The notes under the pieces: model-generated
The model's database searches: none
What the model was told of the DNA's origin: nothing
Seen by the model: the letters and a program-made list of their open reading frames with translations, nothing else
Source of the DNA: Gemmatimonadaceae bacterium
GTDB taxonomy: Bacteria; Latescibacterota; UBA2968; UBA8231
Assembly (NCBI GenBank): GCA_026706075.1
Contig: JAPOZM010000076.1
Span: forward strand, 1-64,000
Direction: 5' to 3'
Length of the DNA: 64,000 nt
Position numbers and translations under genes: made by a program
Part shown: in pieces, positions 16,709-25,594 of the stretch
Layout: every line of letters starts with the position of its first letter
How positions within the stretch are numbered: the first letter of the stretch is position 1

Positions 16709-18220
16709 TCAGCTGAGGCGATCACGGAGCGTCCGTAGCTGATCCAGCAAGGCTTGTCCCTCGATGGCCGCGAGAGTGAGGAGGTAGGACAGCACGAAGA
16801 GAGTTGCCCCGAGTACAAGACTCACGGGTGTTGAGAGACCCTCGAGGAGTGGCCCCGCGGCCATTCGGGCGGCGGTAGCCGCCGCGGCTGCAACCATGGG
16901 CGGAGCGATGCTGCGCACCCAGGGAACATCCACGAACCGGGCGCTGCGGCGCAGCGCCACCAGGGTGCCCACCAGGGCGGCCAGGTTCATGGCCATGGCC
17001 GTGCCTTCGATGGCGTGGGAGCGGGTCAGCAGGGGCCCGGCGATGAGCAGGGCCGCGGCCTGCACCCCGGCGAAGAGGGCCGAGCCGCGTGGATCCCCGA
17101 TGCTCCGCAGGAGCGCGTGGACCGCTTCCAGCAAAGGCCGGCAAAGGGAGAAGATGAGCAGCCAGCGGAGGATGGAGGCCATGGGCATCCAACTCTCGTC
17201 CAGGACCAGCCGGGTGAGGGCGGGGATCTCGATGGCGAGAAGAATGGACAGGGGCACCGCCGAGCGCATGATCAGTCGCAGGGCCCGGCGAAAGGCGCCG
17301 CCGAGTTGCTCACGGTCCTCCTGGTAGCGGGAGAAGACGGTGAGCAGGATGCCGGTGAGGGCGTGGGTAATGACGCCGGTGGGAAGTTGTGCGTAGATGT
17401 GGGCCCGTTCGTAGAACCCCAGGGTCTTCAGGTCGAGCAGGGCGTTCACCACGAGCCGGTCGAAGTTGAGCACGAAGGTCTGAAGCATGGCCCCGAGCCA
17501 GATCCAGGCCCCGTAGCCGAACAAGCGTCGGGCTTGATCCGGTCGAAAGTCGAAGAGGCGCAAGGACAGGGGAGAGCGGCGGCGCCAGAGCATCGCCGAG
17601 TAGACGGCGACGTAGCCGATTCCGTAGACGGAGTGACTGAGAATCAGGGCCCAGATGCCCCCTTCCAGATAGGCCACGGCGATTCCCGCGACGGCAGCCA
17701 CAACCAGGGCCAGGGCATGGGCTGCCGCCAGGGAGCCGAACTCGAGGTCACGGCGGAGCTGGGTCTCGGCCGTCAGGACCATGGCACGGAGAAGATCGAA
17801 GGCAGCGAAGACGGCCAGGGCGGTGGCCACCCCTCGGCCGTAGCGGCCGTCCACGAAGAGGACGGCCAGGAGGATGGCGCCGAGGGTTACGAGGGCGGCC
17901 AGCGCCGCATTGAGGAGGAAGTGAGTGGGAGCGAGTTCGTCGACCCGCTCGTAGTCGTGCAAGAGGGCGTTGTGGAGACCAAAGCTGCGCAGGGACGCCA
18001 CGAGGGCAAGCAGGGTGGCGGCGAGGGCGACCTGGCCGAAAGCCTCCGGGGGGAGCTCGCGGGTGAGGACGACGATCGCGACCCAGGTGACGAGTCGGCC
18101 CGCGTAGGCGCTGCTGAGGGTCTGGACCGCGCCCCTCGCGATGCGTGCCACCGCGGTGCCCTCGCTGCCCTCTACCTGCTGCACGGTGCCGAACCGACGT
18201 TCATCCCGCGGATGAGACAA
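16709..18220 (-). CDS. Lipopolysaccharide/polysaccharide flippase (Wzx-like, MATE/MOP superfamily)
   Basis: 503 aa with about 12-14 hydrophobic segments. The pattern (TRELPPEAFGQVALA near residue 50, an FDRLVVNALLDLKTLGFYERAH segment in the middle, LLRSIGDPRGSALFAGVQ in the second half) is typical of the WzxC-like branch of polysaccharide biosynthesis proteins. Role: moving lipid-linked oligosaccharides across the inner membrane. It lies between two large polytopic membrane proteins, 68 bp after the 985-aa one, in the same orientation. Confidence 0.9.
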   Translation of the reverse strand: MSHPRDERRFGTVQQVEGSEGTAVARIARGAVQTLSSAYAGRLVTWVAIVVLTRELPPEAFGQVALAATLLALVASLRSFGLHNALLHDYERVDELAPTHFLLNAALAALVTLGAILLAVLFVDGRYGRGVATALAVFAAFDLLRAMVLTAETQLRRDLEFGSLAAAHALALVVAAVAGIAVAYLEGGIWALILSHSVYGIGYVAVYSAMLWRRRSPLSLRLFDFRPDQARRLFGYGAWIWLGAMLQTFVLNFDRLVVNALLDLKTLGFYERAHIYAQLPTGVITHALTGILLTVFSRYQEDREQLGGAFRRALRLIMRSAVPLSILLAIEIPALTRLVLDESWMPMASILRWLLIFSLCRPLLEAVHALLRSIGDPRGSALFAGVQAAALLIAGPLLTRSHAIEGTAMAMNLAALVGTLVALRRSARFVDVPWVRSIAPPMVAAAAATAARMAAGPLLEGLSTPVSLVLGATLFVLSYLLTLAAIEGQALLDQLRTLRDRLS

Positions 18221-18288
18221 CGGAATGGGGCAGTGGAGATTGCAGCTTGTGGCCAGTCATCAGTTGCGTCTTCGCATTTGGAACCCCT

Positions 18289-21246
18289 TCACATGGACTC
18301 CGCTTGGTCGAAGGTCTCGCGATAGAGGACCACGTCGGTCAGATCCAGGTCGGCGGGGCCGTCGTAGTGCAGCAGGACGAGGACGTCTCCGGGCCGAGTC
18401 AGAGCGAACCGCAGATGACGGGCATGGTGGTCGGCGGTGAAAGGGAGGGACAGCCACCAGGGTGGGTGGAACCCCTCCTGCAGGGGACGCATGTAGGCGG
18501 GACTGACGACCGTGCCCCATTCGTGGTTGCCCATGCCGAACCAGATGGATGAGAACTCCTCAACCCGGTCCTCCGAGATGGGTCCGAACACGGCGGTCCT
18601 GATCGGCGCCGGACTGCGCTCGAAGAAGGAAGGGAAGGTAGAGCCGTCGAGGTCGAGGCGGACTTGGTAGTGCCCTGCGGGCAGGTCCGAAAACCTCACG
18701 GAGGCCAGGATTGGGCGTTCCTGTGACTCGTGCGAGACCCGATGCATCTCCACCCACCCTCGACTTGTCGGTCTGGGCAGGTAGGTGGCCTGGATCCCAT
18801 CAAGAGCCACTTCACCGTGTCCGCTATACTCGCAATAAGTGTAACATATTCCAGGCTGATGGACTTCCAGGTCCAGTGAGAAGTCCTGACCAGCTTCGCC
18901 CCCAATGAGGGGGTAGCTGGAGCGCGAACTCCAAGGAGAGACCGCCTGCACTGTATAGCGTTGCGCAAGAATGAAATGGCCTGACACCTGTCCACCGGGA
19001 GCGTCGACCTGCAGTCCGGGAAAGGTCAGCCGGTAGGTGCCGGGCTCGAGGGTGCCCATCAGGGTGTTGTTGACCAAGCCCGGCGACGTCACCCCGGGTT
19101 TGGCATGTAGGCTGCCACCCGGTGGGGCTGCGGACTCGTTCAAGCGGAGGTGGAGCCGGGTGTGGAACTGTCTCGACGCGAGTCCGGAGGCAGAGAGGTG
19201 GGACATGTAGGGGGACAGACTCTGCGGCAGCCGGTGGGCCAGGGCATCGCTTCGGCTCCACAGGAAGGGAGCGAGGGCGGCTGAGGCAACGAGGCCCCAG
19301 CGCAGGCCGCGATGGTGGGGCCGGTACACCAGGACTGCCAAGAACAGGCCCCAAAAGGCGATATCGAGCCATGGTGTGTCCTGCTGGGTCGTCGGGAAGA
19401 AGTGCTGGTGTATCGGGTAGTACTCGTTGATGGAGCGGCTGAGCAAGTTGCCTCCCTTGTAGGCTCTCTCGGTCAGCGCGAAGGTGTTGATGATGTTCTC
19501 CAGGCTGATGACCAGGGAGAAGACCAGGAAGAAAGCGGTCGTTGCCGTGCGCAGCAGAAGCGGCATGGCCCATGCGAGCCCCAGAATCAGAACGGGGAGC
19601 GTCGTAACCAGGAAGCGGGCCGGAAAACCGAAGCCGAAGGCCCAGTTCGAATGCAGGCCATTCAGGGCGGCGGTGGTGGCATAGAGTCCCACGGCGACGG
19701 CGGCTCGACGGTCGCGCTGCCATGCGATGGCTACCATGCCCAGAAGGGCGAAGAAATAGATGGGGGAGCTGTTCAGCAGGCCCATCTCCACTTGCAGCCA
19801 CTGGCCGGGCAGCGAAACACGCCAGTTGGCGATATCCAGGGCGTCTTCTCCCCAGGCACCACTGCCGGGACGGAGAGGGCCCAGCCAGTCGTCGCTGAAA
19901 GCGTAGTGGAACCGGATGAGGGCGTAGATGCCTGCCCCAACCACCAGGCCGACAGTGCCGAGGGCGAGGTGCCGGCGGGGTCCGTTCCAAGCCTGAAGCA
20001 GCACCCCGGCGCCGCAGAGGAAACCTATGGGAGCGAGTCGAGGGTGGAGGAAGGGTAGGCCGCAGAGGAGTAGAGTCAGGAGTCCAAGAAGCGGCACTTC
20101 CCACGGTCCCCAGGAACGGTAGGAACCGCCTGGCATCTGCCAGTACGCCAAGGCCAGTAGGGCAACGAGGATGAGGAACAGACCCGCGACTTCGGGGTAG
20201 AGCTGGTTGGAATAGTGGAAGAAAGGCGCTGTAACGGCCATGATGCAGGTAGCCAGCAGGGCCGCCCAGGGTTCGGTGCCCAGACGTTTCAGGTACAGGA
20301 AGAGCAAAGAGACGGAAAGGCTGGCCAGCACCGTCATGAAGAGCGCCGAGGCCAGGCGCGGGTTCGCCCATTGATCCAGTCCCCACCAGTAGGCCGGCAG
20401 GAAAGCCACGGATAGACCGATGGGATGCTGGGAGTGCACTTTGCCCTCGGGAGAGCCCGGTGCCTTGGGCAGTGCGAACCTGGTAACATGGAACTCGTCG
20501 GTCTGGTCGAGGTTGTTGGCCAGGTCCATGTCGCCGTCGTGGAGAAGGCTCTGAGTGACCCGCAGGTACTGGCCCTCGTCGCCGTGCACCATGGTGATCT
20601 GGCAGAAGTAGAGGGCGTACAGGAAGTACAAGGGCAGGCACAAGGCCAGCAGTCCGCCAGCGAGATACCTTGCGGGGAGAGTCCTCCCTTGCTGCTCGGG
20701 CGGCAGATGGACATAGCCCAGAAAGACCAGCGCCACAGCCCACAGGGCGTGGGGTGACCAGAGCAGCGTCAGGAAGGGGAAGACGTAAACAACAGGATCG
20801 AGGAGCGCGGCAAAGCGTAGAACGAGCAGCAATGCAGCCAGCAGGGTAGCGCGATGCAGGCGCTCCTGAAGACGCGACCCACCAGCGAAGACGCTGTGGC
20901 GGAGCCAGGCCAGGGCCAGTCCCACAACACCAAGGGCCCCAGGCCAGAAGGGCCATTGCAGGCGATAGTCCGTCAGCCTTACGACCAGGCGCAACTCGTG
21001 GTCTGCCGCCCCCACGAGCGTCTCGAGCCCGGAGAGGGCCAACCAGACGCAAAGCAGGCCTGCCGCCAGGGCCAGGTCGACCAGGAAAGGCCTGCCGACG
21101 GGTCTGACAGTACGGATGTAGAAATCCTTGATGGCCTCCAGCAGATCCTTCTCCGATGACTCGTCCGCTCTTTGGGCAGGGGGAGGATGCTGTTGGCCCT
21201 TCGAGCCACCCTTGGAGCGCTGCTTGGTTGCCTTCTTTCGTCCCAT
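18289..21246 (-). CDS. Large polytopic membrane protein with C-terminal soluble domain, GT-C-like
   Basis: 985 aa. The N-terminal ~40 residues are strongly basic and cytoplasmic-like. Residues ~55-650 contain more than ten hydrophobic segments. A first long loop holds MVHGDEGQYLRVTQSLL, where the acidic pair resembles the DxD/DE catalytic site of ArnT/PMT-like GT-C glycosyltransferases. The C-terminal ~330 residues are soluble and beta-rich. Likely a surface-glycan glycosyltransferase working with the flippase. Very long proteins of this type are common in candidate phyla but poorly described. Specific family not recognised. Confidence 0.75.
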   Translation of the reverse strand: MGRKKATKQRSKGGSKGQQHPPPAQRADESSEKDLLEAIKDFYIRTVRPVGRPFLVDLALAAGLLCVWLALSGLETLVGAADHELRLVVRLTDYRLQWPFWPGALGVVGLALAWLRHSVFAGGSRLQERLHRATLLAALLLVLRFAALLDPVVYVFPFLTLLWSPHALWAVALVFLGYVHLPPEQQGRTLPARYLAGGLLALCLPLYFLYALYFCQITMVHGDEGQYLRVTQSLLHDGDMDLANNLDQTDEFHVTRFALPKAPGSPEGKVHSQHPIGLSVAFLPAYWWGLDQWANPRLASALFMTVLASLSVSLLFLYLKRLGTEPWAALLATCIMAVTAPFFHYSNQLYPEVAGLFLILVALLALAYWQMPGGSYRSWGPWEVPLLGLLTLLLCGLPFLHPRLAPIGFLCGAGVLLQAWNGPRRHLALGTVGLVVGAGIYALIRFHYAFSDDWLGPLRPGSGAWGEDALDIANWRVSLPGQWLQVEMGLLNSSPIYFFALLGMVAIAWQRDRRAAVAVGLYATTAALNGLHSNWAFGFGFPARFLVTTLPVLILGLAWAMPLLLRTATTAFFLVFSLVISLENIINTFALTERAYKGGNLLSRSINEYYPIHQHFFPTTQQDTPWLDIAFWGLFLAVLVYRPHHRGLRWGLVASAALAPFLWSRSDALAHRLPQSLSPYMSHLSASGLASRQFHTRLHLRLNESAAPPGGSLHAKPGVTSPGLVNNTLMGTLEPGTYRLTFPGLQVDAPGGQVSGHFILAQRYTVQAVSPWSSRSSYPLIGGEAGQDFSLDLEVHQPGICYTYCEYSGHGEVALDGIQATYLPRPTSRGWVEMHRVSHESQERPILASVRFSDLPAGHYQVRLDLDGSTFPSFFERSPAPIRTAVFGPISEDRVEEFSSIWFGMGNHEWGTVVSPAYMRPLQEGFHPPWWLSLPFTADHHARHLRFALTRPGDVLVLLHYDGPADLDLTDVVLYRETFDQAESM

Positions 21247-21281
21247 GGGCCCCTGTGTATTGGCCGGTCACCTCGTCCGTC

Positions 21282-21881
21282 CTACTCGAGGATCTCATCC
21301 TCCCGGAAGCGCGTCCACGATCCGAAGACCGGGAAAGGCGGAGGAAGCTGGTTCTCCTCGTCGTTCAGCCGGAAGGAGATCCGGCCGCCGTCGAAGACGT
21401 TGCGCACGGAGATGGAGAAGCCCCCGGTGGGAATGCAGTCCTCGCACTCCTCGGGGAACAGTTGGCTCGAGCCCGGATCCTCGAATCGAATCACGAACTC
21501 CGCCCCCTGGAACTTGGCGTTGCCGGCCTTTTCCAGGCGGTAGTCGGCGGCGGAGATCTGCCACTCGTCGACAGCATGCCCGTCCTCGGCATACTGGGCC
21601 CACAAGGTGATCCCGTCGAAGAAGTCGAGGACGACCCCCTTCCTCGGGCTCGCGTCCACGGAGGGGGCGAACTGGCGGAAGGACCGATCCTGCAGGGCCG
21701 CCTTGATCTGTTCCTCCTCTTCGGCGCTGAGGGGGCCCGGCTGTACCGGATCCTTGCCGCCGCAGGAGGCGGCGAGGAGCAGAGCGGCCGCGCAGGCCAA
21801 CGCCATGGCGGCTTGCGTCAGCCGCAGGGCATGCTCGGGATGGGGCAGGCTCGGCGGGCGGGATCGGGTTCTGGCGGTCAT
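21282..21881 (-). CDS. Predicted lipoprotein of unknown function
   Basis: 199 aa from the ATG at 21881, supported by GGAGG 7 nt upstream; longer in-frame starts lack a ribosome binding site. After a basic Arg-rich stretch comes a hydrophobic signal ending LLLAASCGG, a lipobox with the lipid-accepting Cys at about residue 41. The mature part is acidic, with two Cys close together (EECEDCIP) that could form a disulphide. No family recognised. It follows the 985-aa membrane protein gene's start by 35 bp but is read toward it, so co-transcription is likely. Confidence 0.8.
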   Translation of the reverse strand: MTARTRSRPPSLPHPEHALRLTQAAMALACAAALLLAASCGGKDPVQPGPLSAEEEEQIKAALQDRSFRQFAPSVDASPRKGVVLDFFDGITLWAQYAEDGHAVDEWQISAADYRLEKAGNAKFQGAEFVIRFEDPGSSQLFPEECEDCIPTGGFSISVRNVFDGGRISFRLNDEENQLPPPFPVFGSWTRFREDEILE

Positions 21882-21996
21882 GGCTTCCCTCCATTCGACG
21901 GGACTTCGGGCGTTTCCGGCCGACGATGCGCGGCCCTCGCGGGTTCCGCCCCCGCGGCCCTTCCGCCACCGCCGGAGGACTCCCGGCCGGTCGGCC

Positions 21997-22809
21997 TCAG
22001 GCCCCGACGCCCCCTCCCCCCACGTGGTAGAGCAGCGGGTTCTGCTCGTCGTCATCGAGCACATCCCCCTCCGACAGGGTGGCCAGGTACTCGGGCGGCA
22101 GCACGTTCGCCTGGCCGTTGAAGGTGCAGCCGTCGGGCATGAAGCCGCAGGTCATGGCCCGCCGCCGGCCGGGGGTCATGTTGGCTCCGGCCCCATGGGC
22201 GAGCAGGCCGTTGTGGAAGGAGCAGGACCCGGCCTCCATGGGCGCGGCGTCGGCCTCCAGGCCCGCCCACGCGGGGTAGAGCTCGAAGAGGGCGGCGATG
22301 TTCTCGTTGATGGGGCCGTTCTCCCAGGTGGCGGTCCGGTGGGTGCCGGGAAGGAAGTAGAGGCAGCCGTTGTCGCGGGTGACGTCGTCGAGGGCGACCC
22401 AGAGGCTGATGGCGTGGCGCGACGAGAACGACCAGTAGGGGTTGTCGAGGTGCCAGCCTGTGGGGTTGGCCCAGGGCTCCTTGATCAGGGCCTGATCGTG
22501 CCAGATGCGGATGCCGTCCACCCCGGCCAGCCCGGCGGCCATCTTGCCGATCCGCCGGTCGAGCATCAGGCGGCGGACCCCCTCGTGGTCCATCCACAGG
22601 TTGATGCGCTGGGTGAAGACCTTGTCGTAGTAGGCGTCGCCGGCGCGCCAGTCCCTGTTGGCGAGCTTGCGGTCCTGGCGGGCGGCCACCGCCTCGTCGA
22701 TCTGGCGACGCCAGAGCTCCAGTTCCTCCTTCGAGAGGAAGCCGTCGATGACGACGTACCCGCGTTCCCTGTAGCGGGCGATCTGATCGGGGGTGAGATC
22801 GGTCTTCAC
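21997..22809 (-). CDS. Phytanoyl-CoA dioxygenase (PhyH) family oxygenase
   Basis: 270 aa. The GTG at 22809 has GGAG 8 nt upstream and gives the canonical PhyH N-terminus (QIARYRERGYVVIDGFLS); the open frame to 23244 is unlike the family. The iron ligands appear as HLD in GWHLDNPYW and the His in GLLAHGAGAN, with the supporting ALDDVTRDNGCLYFLPGTH core. It is a non-haem Fe(II)/2-oxoglutarate oxygenase of unknown substrate. It is divergent from a zinc-type dehydrogenase gene 171 bp away; they may share regulation and act on the same compound. Confidence 0.92.
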   Translation of the reverse strand: MKTDLTPDQIARYRERGYVVIDGFLSKEELELWRRQIDEAVAARQDRKLANRDWRAGDAYYDKVFTQRINLWMDHEGVRRLMLDRRIGKMAAGLAGVDGIRIWHDQALIKEPWANPTGWHLDNPYWSFSSRHAISLWVALDDVTRDNGCLYFLPGTHRTATWENGPINENIAALFELYPAWAGLEADAAPMEAGSCSFHNGLLAHGAGANMTPGRRRAMTCGFMPDGCTFNGQANVLPPEYLATLSEGDVLDDDEQNPLLYHVGGGGVGA

Positions 22810-22980
22810 GGGGTGGCTCCGGCGAGGGGGTGACGGCTGCCGCGCTAGGATATGGAACCCCGCGGGGCCGTCAAACCAGGGGCCCGGAGAGGGTGTCGTG
22901 GCGCCCGGCTTGACCGCCGTACCCCTGTTGGTGAGGGTTGGCCGGAGCCGAAGGACCGCGCCCGACACCGGAGGATCGCC

Positions 22981-23955
22981 GTGAAACGACTCGCCAAGCC
23001 CGAAGGGAAGTACAACCTCGTCCTCGAGGAGGCGCCGGTCCCCGAACCGGGCCCGGGGGAGGTTCGCGTCAAGGCGGTGCGATCCCTCATCAGCCGCGGC
23101 TCGGAGATGGGGGCCCGCTACACCCGGGAGCACGCCGTCAGCCCCGCCATAATGGGCTACTCCATGGCCGGCATCGTCGACGCTGTCGGTGACGGGGTGT
23201 CCCACCTGGCGCCCGGCGACCGCGTCGTCTCCCTGGCCCCCCACGCCGAGTACACCGTCCAGCCCGCAGCCGCCGCCGGACCCGCGGACCAGGCCCGGGT
23301 GGTGGTCCTGCCCGAGGAGGTCGACTTCGACCGCGCGCCGTACTACCCGCTGGCGGTGGGGGCCGTGACCTGGGTCGAGATCGGGGAGAGCGGACCCACG
23401 GACACGGTGGTGATCCTGGGACAGGGCCTGGTGGGCAGTCTAATGCTGCAGGTGATGAAAGCCTCGGGCCGCGGCCACGTGATCGCCGTGGACGCCCTCG
23501 ACCGCCGCTGCGAGCTGGCCGCGGAACTGGGCGCCGACCGGGTCGTGAACGCCGGCGAGGAGGACCCGGTGGCCGCGGTCCGCAGGCTGACCAACGGCGC
23601 CGGAGCCCATCTCGTGGTCTACGCCGTGGGCGGCCCGGCGGGGCCGAGGGCCTTCGAGCAGGGCCTCGACATGCTCGGCGTCGACGGCACGTTCCACCTG
23701 ATCGGCCTCTACGAGGACCAGCCCCTCTCCCTGCCCTCGGGCAAGATCCAGCGCCGGCGCCTGCTCGGCGGCTACTACGGGCAGCGATCGGGCCTGGCCG
23801 CCTACCGGCGGGCCATGTCGCTTCTCGCCTCCGGGGCGATCGACACCGGCCGCATGACCACCCACCGGTTCCCCTTCACCGCGTCGGCCGACGCCTTCGA
23901 CCTGCTGTGGAACCGGCCGGGGGAGGCCCTCGGCGTGCTCCTGGAGTGGGACTGA
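22981..23955 (+). CDS. Zinc-type alcohol dehydrogenase-like (MDR superfamily) oxidoreductase
   Basis: 324 aa. The GTG at 22981 has GGAGG 7 nt upstream; the frame is open back to 22852 but without a ribosome site. The GroES-like N-terminal domain contains EVRVKAVRSLISRGSEM, and the Rossmann domain has GQGLVGSLMLQVMKASG at ~150-165, binding NAD(P). The classical zinc-ligand Cys cluster is absent; the segment reads SRGSE where zinc enzymes have a Cys. This matches a subgroup of MDR proteins found with Gfo/Idh and PhyH genes in sugar or polyol metabolism. Probably a non-canonical dehydrogenase. Followed by a hairpin. Confidence 0.88.
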   Translation: MKRLAKPEGKYNLVLEEAPVPEPGPGEVRVKAVRSLISRGSEMGARYTREHAVSPAIMGYSMAGIVDAVGDGVSHLAPGDRVVSLAPHAEYTVQPAAAAGPADQARVVVLPEEVDFDRAPYYPLAVGAVTWVEIGESGPTDTVVILGQGLVGSLMLQVMKASGRGHVIAVDALDRRCELAAELGADRVVNAGEEDPVAAVRRLTNGAGAHLVVYAVGGPAGPRAFEQGLDMLGVDGTFHLIGLYEDQPLSLPSGKIQRRRLLGGYYGQRSGLAAYRRAMSLLASGAIDTGRMTTHRFPFTASADAFDLLWNRPGEALGVLLEWD

Positions 23956-23962
23956 GCCGACA

Positions 23963-23982
23963 CCTGTCCGGCAGCGGACAGG
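23963..23982 (+). terminator. Hairpin after the MDR gene
   Basis: A perfect 8-bp stem CCTGTCCG/CGGACAGG with a GCAG loop starts 8 nt after the stop codon. It lacks a T-tract, so it may be a weak terminator or an mRNA-end stabiliser. Confidence 0.4.
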
Positions 23983-24126
23983 GAGTGTAGCGCATGCGGA
24001 CAGTCCCCGGCCGTCCCATCTCCCTGTAAGCCACGGCAGAGCAACGAGTAGCGTCCCTGGCACGCAAGTTGCCTCTCCCCGTGCGGGCCGTCTCTGCGGC
24101 CGCACAACACCAACCGGGGATGAGCA

Positions 24127-24339
24127 ATGGTCCAAGGGGAACGCCGGATCGACCAGGAGCGTATCGAGCGAGCCGCCCGCATGTACTCGACCAACGAGGC
24201 CGCCAGCCGCGCCCTCGGCATCGAGCCGCGCAGCTTCAGCCGGCTCTGCCGCCGTTACGGCGTCGAGACGCCGTACGCGCGGCGTCAGCGGGAGCGCCGG
24301 GAGGCCGTGCAGCGGTGCCCCGGCCAGGGGGGTCAGTAG
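24127..24339 (+). CDS. Small helix-turn-helix-like protein
   Basis: 70 aa, very basic. Residues ~10-45 (ERIERAARMYSTNEAASRALG, then EPRSFSRLCRRYG) read like a three-helix homeodomain/HTH unit, with RSFSRLCRRYGV as the recognition helix, followed by an Arg-rich tail. A GGGGA lies about 8 nt before the ATG. Its last 7 bases overlap the stop of the convergent dehydratase gene. It may be a small DNA-binding regulator, but a short protein of this kind needs homologues to be sure. Confidence 0.6.
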   Translation: MVQGERRIDQERIERAARMYSTNEAASRALGIEPRSFSRLCRRYGVETPYARRQRERREAVQRCPGQGGQ

Positions 24340-25433
24340 TCGGCGACCGACCCGTCCTCGAGCCGGTTGTCCGGCCACTGGAACTGCTGCTCCGGGCGCT
24401 CGCCCACCTCCCGCGCCAGGGCCTCGTCGACCTCGACGCCGAGGCCGGGACCCTCCGGCAGGGAGACGTAGCCCTCGCCGTCCATCTCCCAGGTTTTTCT
24501 GGCCACGCCCTCGGGCAGGCGGCCGGTGTAGCCCTCGTGGATCAGGAAGAAGGGGACCGACGCCGCCACGTGGAGGCTCGCCGTGAGCCCGAGGTAGGAC
24601 ATGGTGCAGTGGGGGGCGATCGGCACGTGATGGGCCTCGGCCAGGGCGGCGACCTTCTCCATCTGGGTGATGCCGCCGCCGTGGCCGCAGTCCGGCTGCA
24701 GCACGTCCACCACCTGGGCCTCGAGGATCTCGCGGACCTCCCAGATGGTGCGGTCCCGCTCGCCGGTGGCCAGGGGCACGGGGATCGCCTCGCGGACCCG
24801 TCGCATGACCTCGATGTTGCCCGGGACCCAGCCCTCCTCCCAGAACAGCAGGTCGTCCGACTTCAGGTGGCCGCCCACCTGGCGGGTGAGGGGCGGGGGC
24901 ATCTTGCTGTGGGCGTCGAACATGACCACGCCGTCGGAGCCGACCTTGGCGCGGGCGTCGCGGATGCGGTCGAGGATCTGCTGCACCTCGTCCGGCGACC
25001 CTCCGTGGGAGCGGGCGCCCCCCGGGCCGGTCTTGATCGCCTTGGGGCTGGGGTACATCCACACCTTGTGCCGGCAGGGCCCGCCCAGGAGCCGGTACAC
25101 GGGCACGCCGTGGAGCTTGCCGGCGATGTCCCAGAGGGCCATGTCGATCGCCGCGATGGTGTGCACCATGAGGCCGCCGCCGCGCAGGTTGCGATGGGCG
25201 CGGAAGAGACGCTGCCACAGGTGCTCGACGGCGGTGGGGTTCTCGCCGACGACCATCTCGCCGAGGGACTCGGCCAGGGCGCAGGCGACGCGGGTCTCCA
25301 TGTTGTTGATCTCACCCCACCCGGTGATGCCGTGGCTGGTCTCGATCTTCACGTAGCCCTTGGGGCCCACGGGGATCGCCCGCAGGGCGGTGACCCGGAT
25401 GCTGGAGGCGCGGTCTTCGACGGGGTCGGACAT
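24333..25433 (-). CDS. Mandelate racemase/muconate lactonizing enzyme family (sugar-acid dehydratase-like)
   Basis: 366 aa, enolase-superfamily length. An N-terminal capping domain (~1-120) includes GWGEINNMETR and AIDMALWDIAGK. The barrel carries a Lys in SPKAIKTG and metal ligands as Asp in VMFDAHSKM, Glu in FWEEGW and Glu in LATGERDRT. The catalytic-side His lies in IAPHCTMSYLG. This arrangement resembles galactonate/gluconate dehydratase subgroups that remove water from an aldonic acid through an enediolate. With the two aldolases and the aldo-keto reductase nearby it suggests sugar-acid catabolism. Exact substrate unknown. Confidence 0.9.
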   Translation of the reverse strand: MSDPVEDRASSIRVTALRAIPVGPKGYVKIETSHGITGWGEINNMETRVACALAESLGEMVVGENPTAVEHLWQRLFRAHRNLRGGGLMVHTIAAIDMALWDIAGKLHGVPVYRLLGGPCRHKVWMYPSPKAIKTGPGGARSHGGSPDEVQQILDRIRDARAKVGSDGVVMFDAHSKMPPPLTRQVGGHLKSDDLLFWEEGWVPGNIEVMRRVREAIPVPLATGERDRTIWEVREILEAQVVDVLQPDCGHGGGITQMEKVAALAEAHHVPIAPHCTMSYLGLTASLHVAASVPFFLIHEGYTGRLPEGVARKTWEMDGEGYVSLPEGPGLGVEVDEALAREVGERPEQQFQWPDNRLEDGSVADY

Positions 25434-25594
25434 TGTGCGTCTCCTGGTTCATGGCGGGCGGATCAAAGTGGCGGAATGCAGGGGAAATGTACGCCCATGG
25501 TTCCCGTGGTTCCTTGACAGCCCCCTTTGGGGTAGATTGGTCACCAAGAGACTGCCTGCCCCCTACCCTCGACAGGACCTGGTGGAAGGGACCG

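Noticed and set aside
24069-25517. Plus-strand 482-codon frame opposite the dehydratase gene
   Set aside because: Shadow of the enolase-superfamily gene on the minus strand, which has clear catalytic residues; the plus-strand protein has none.
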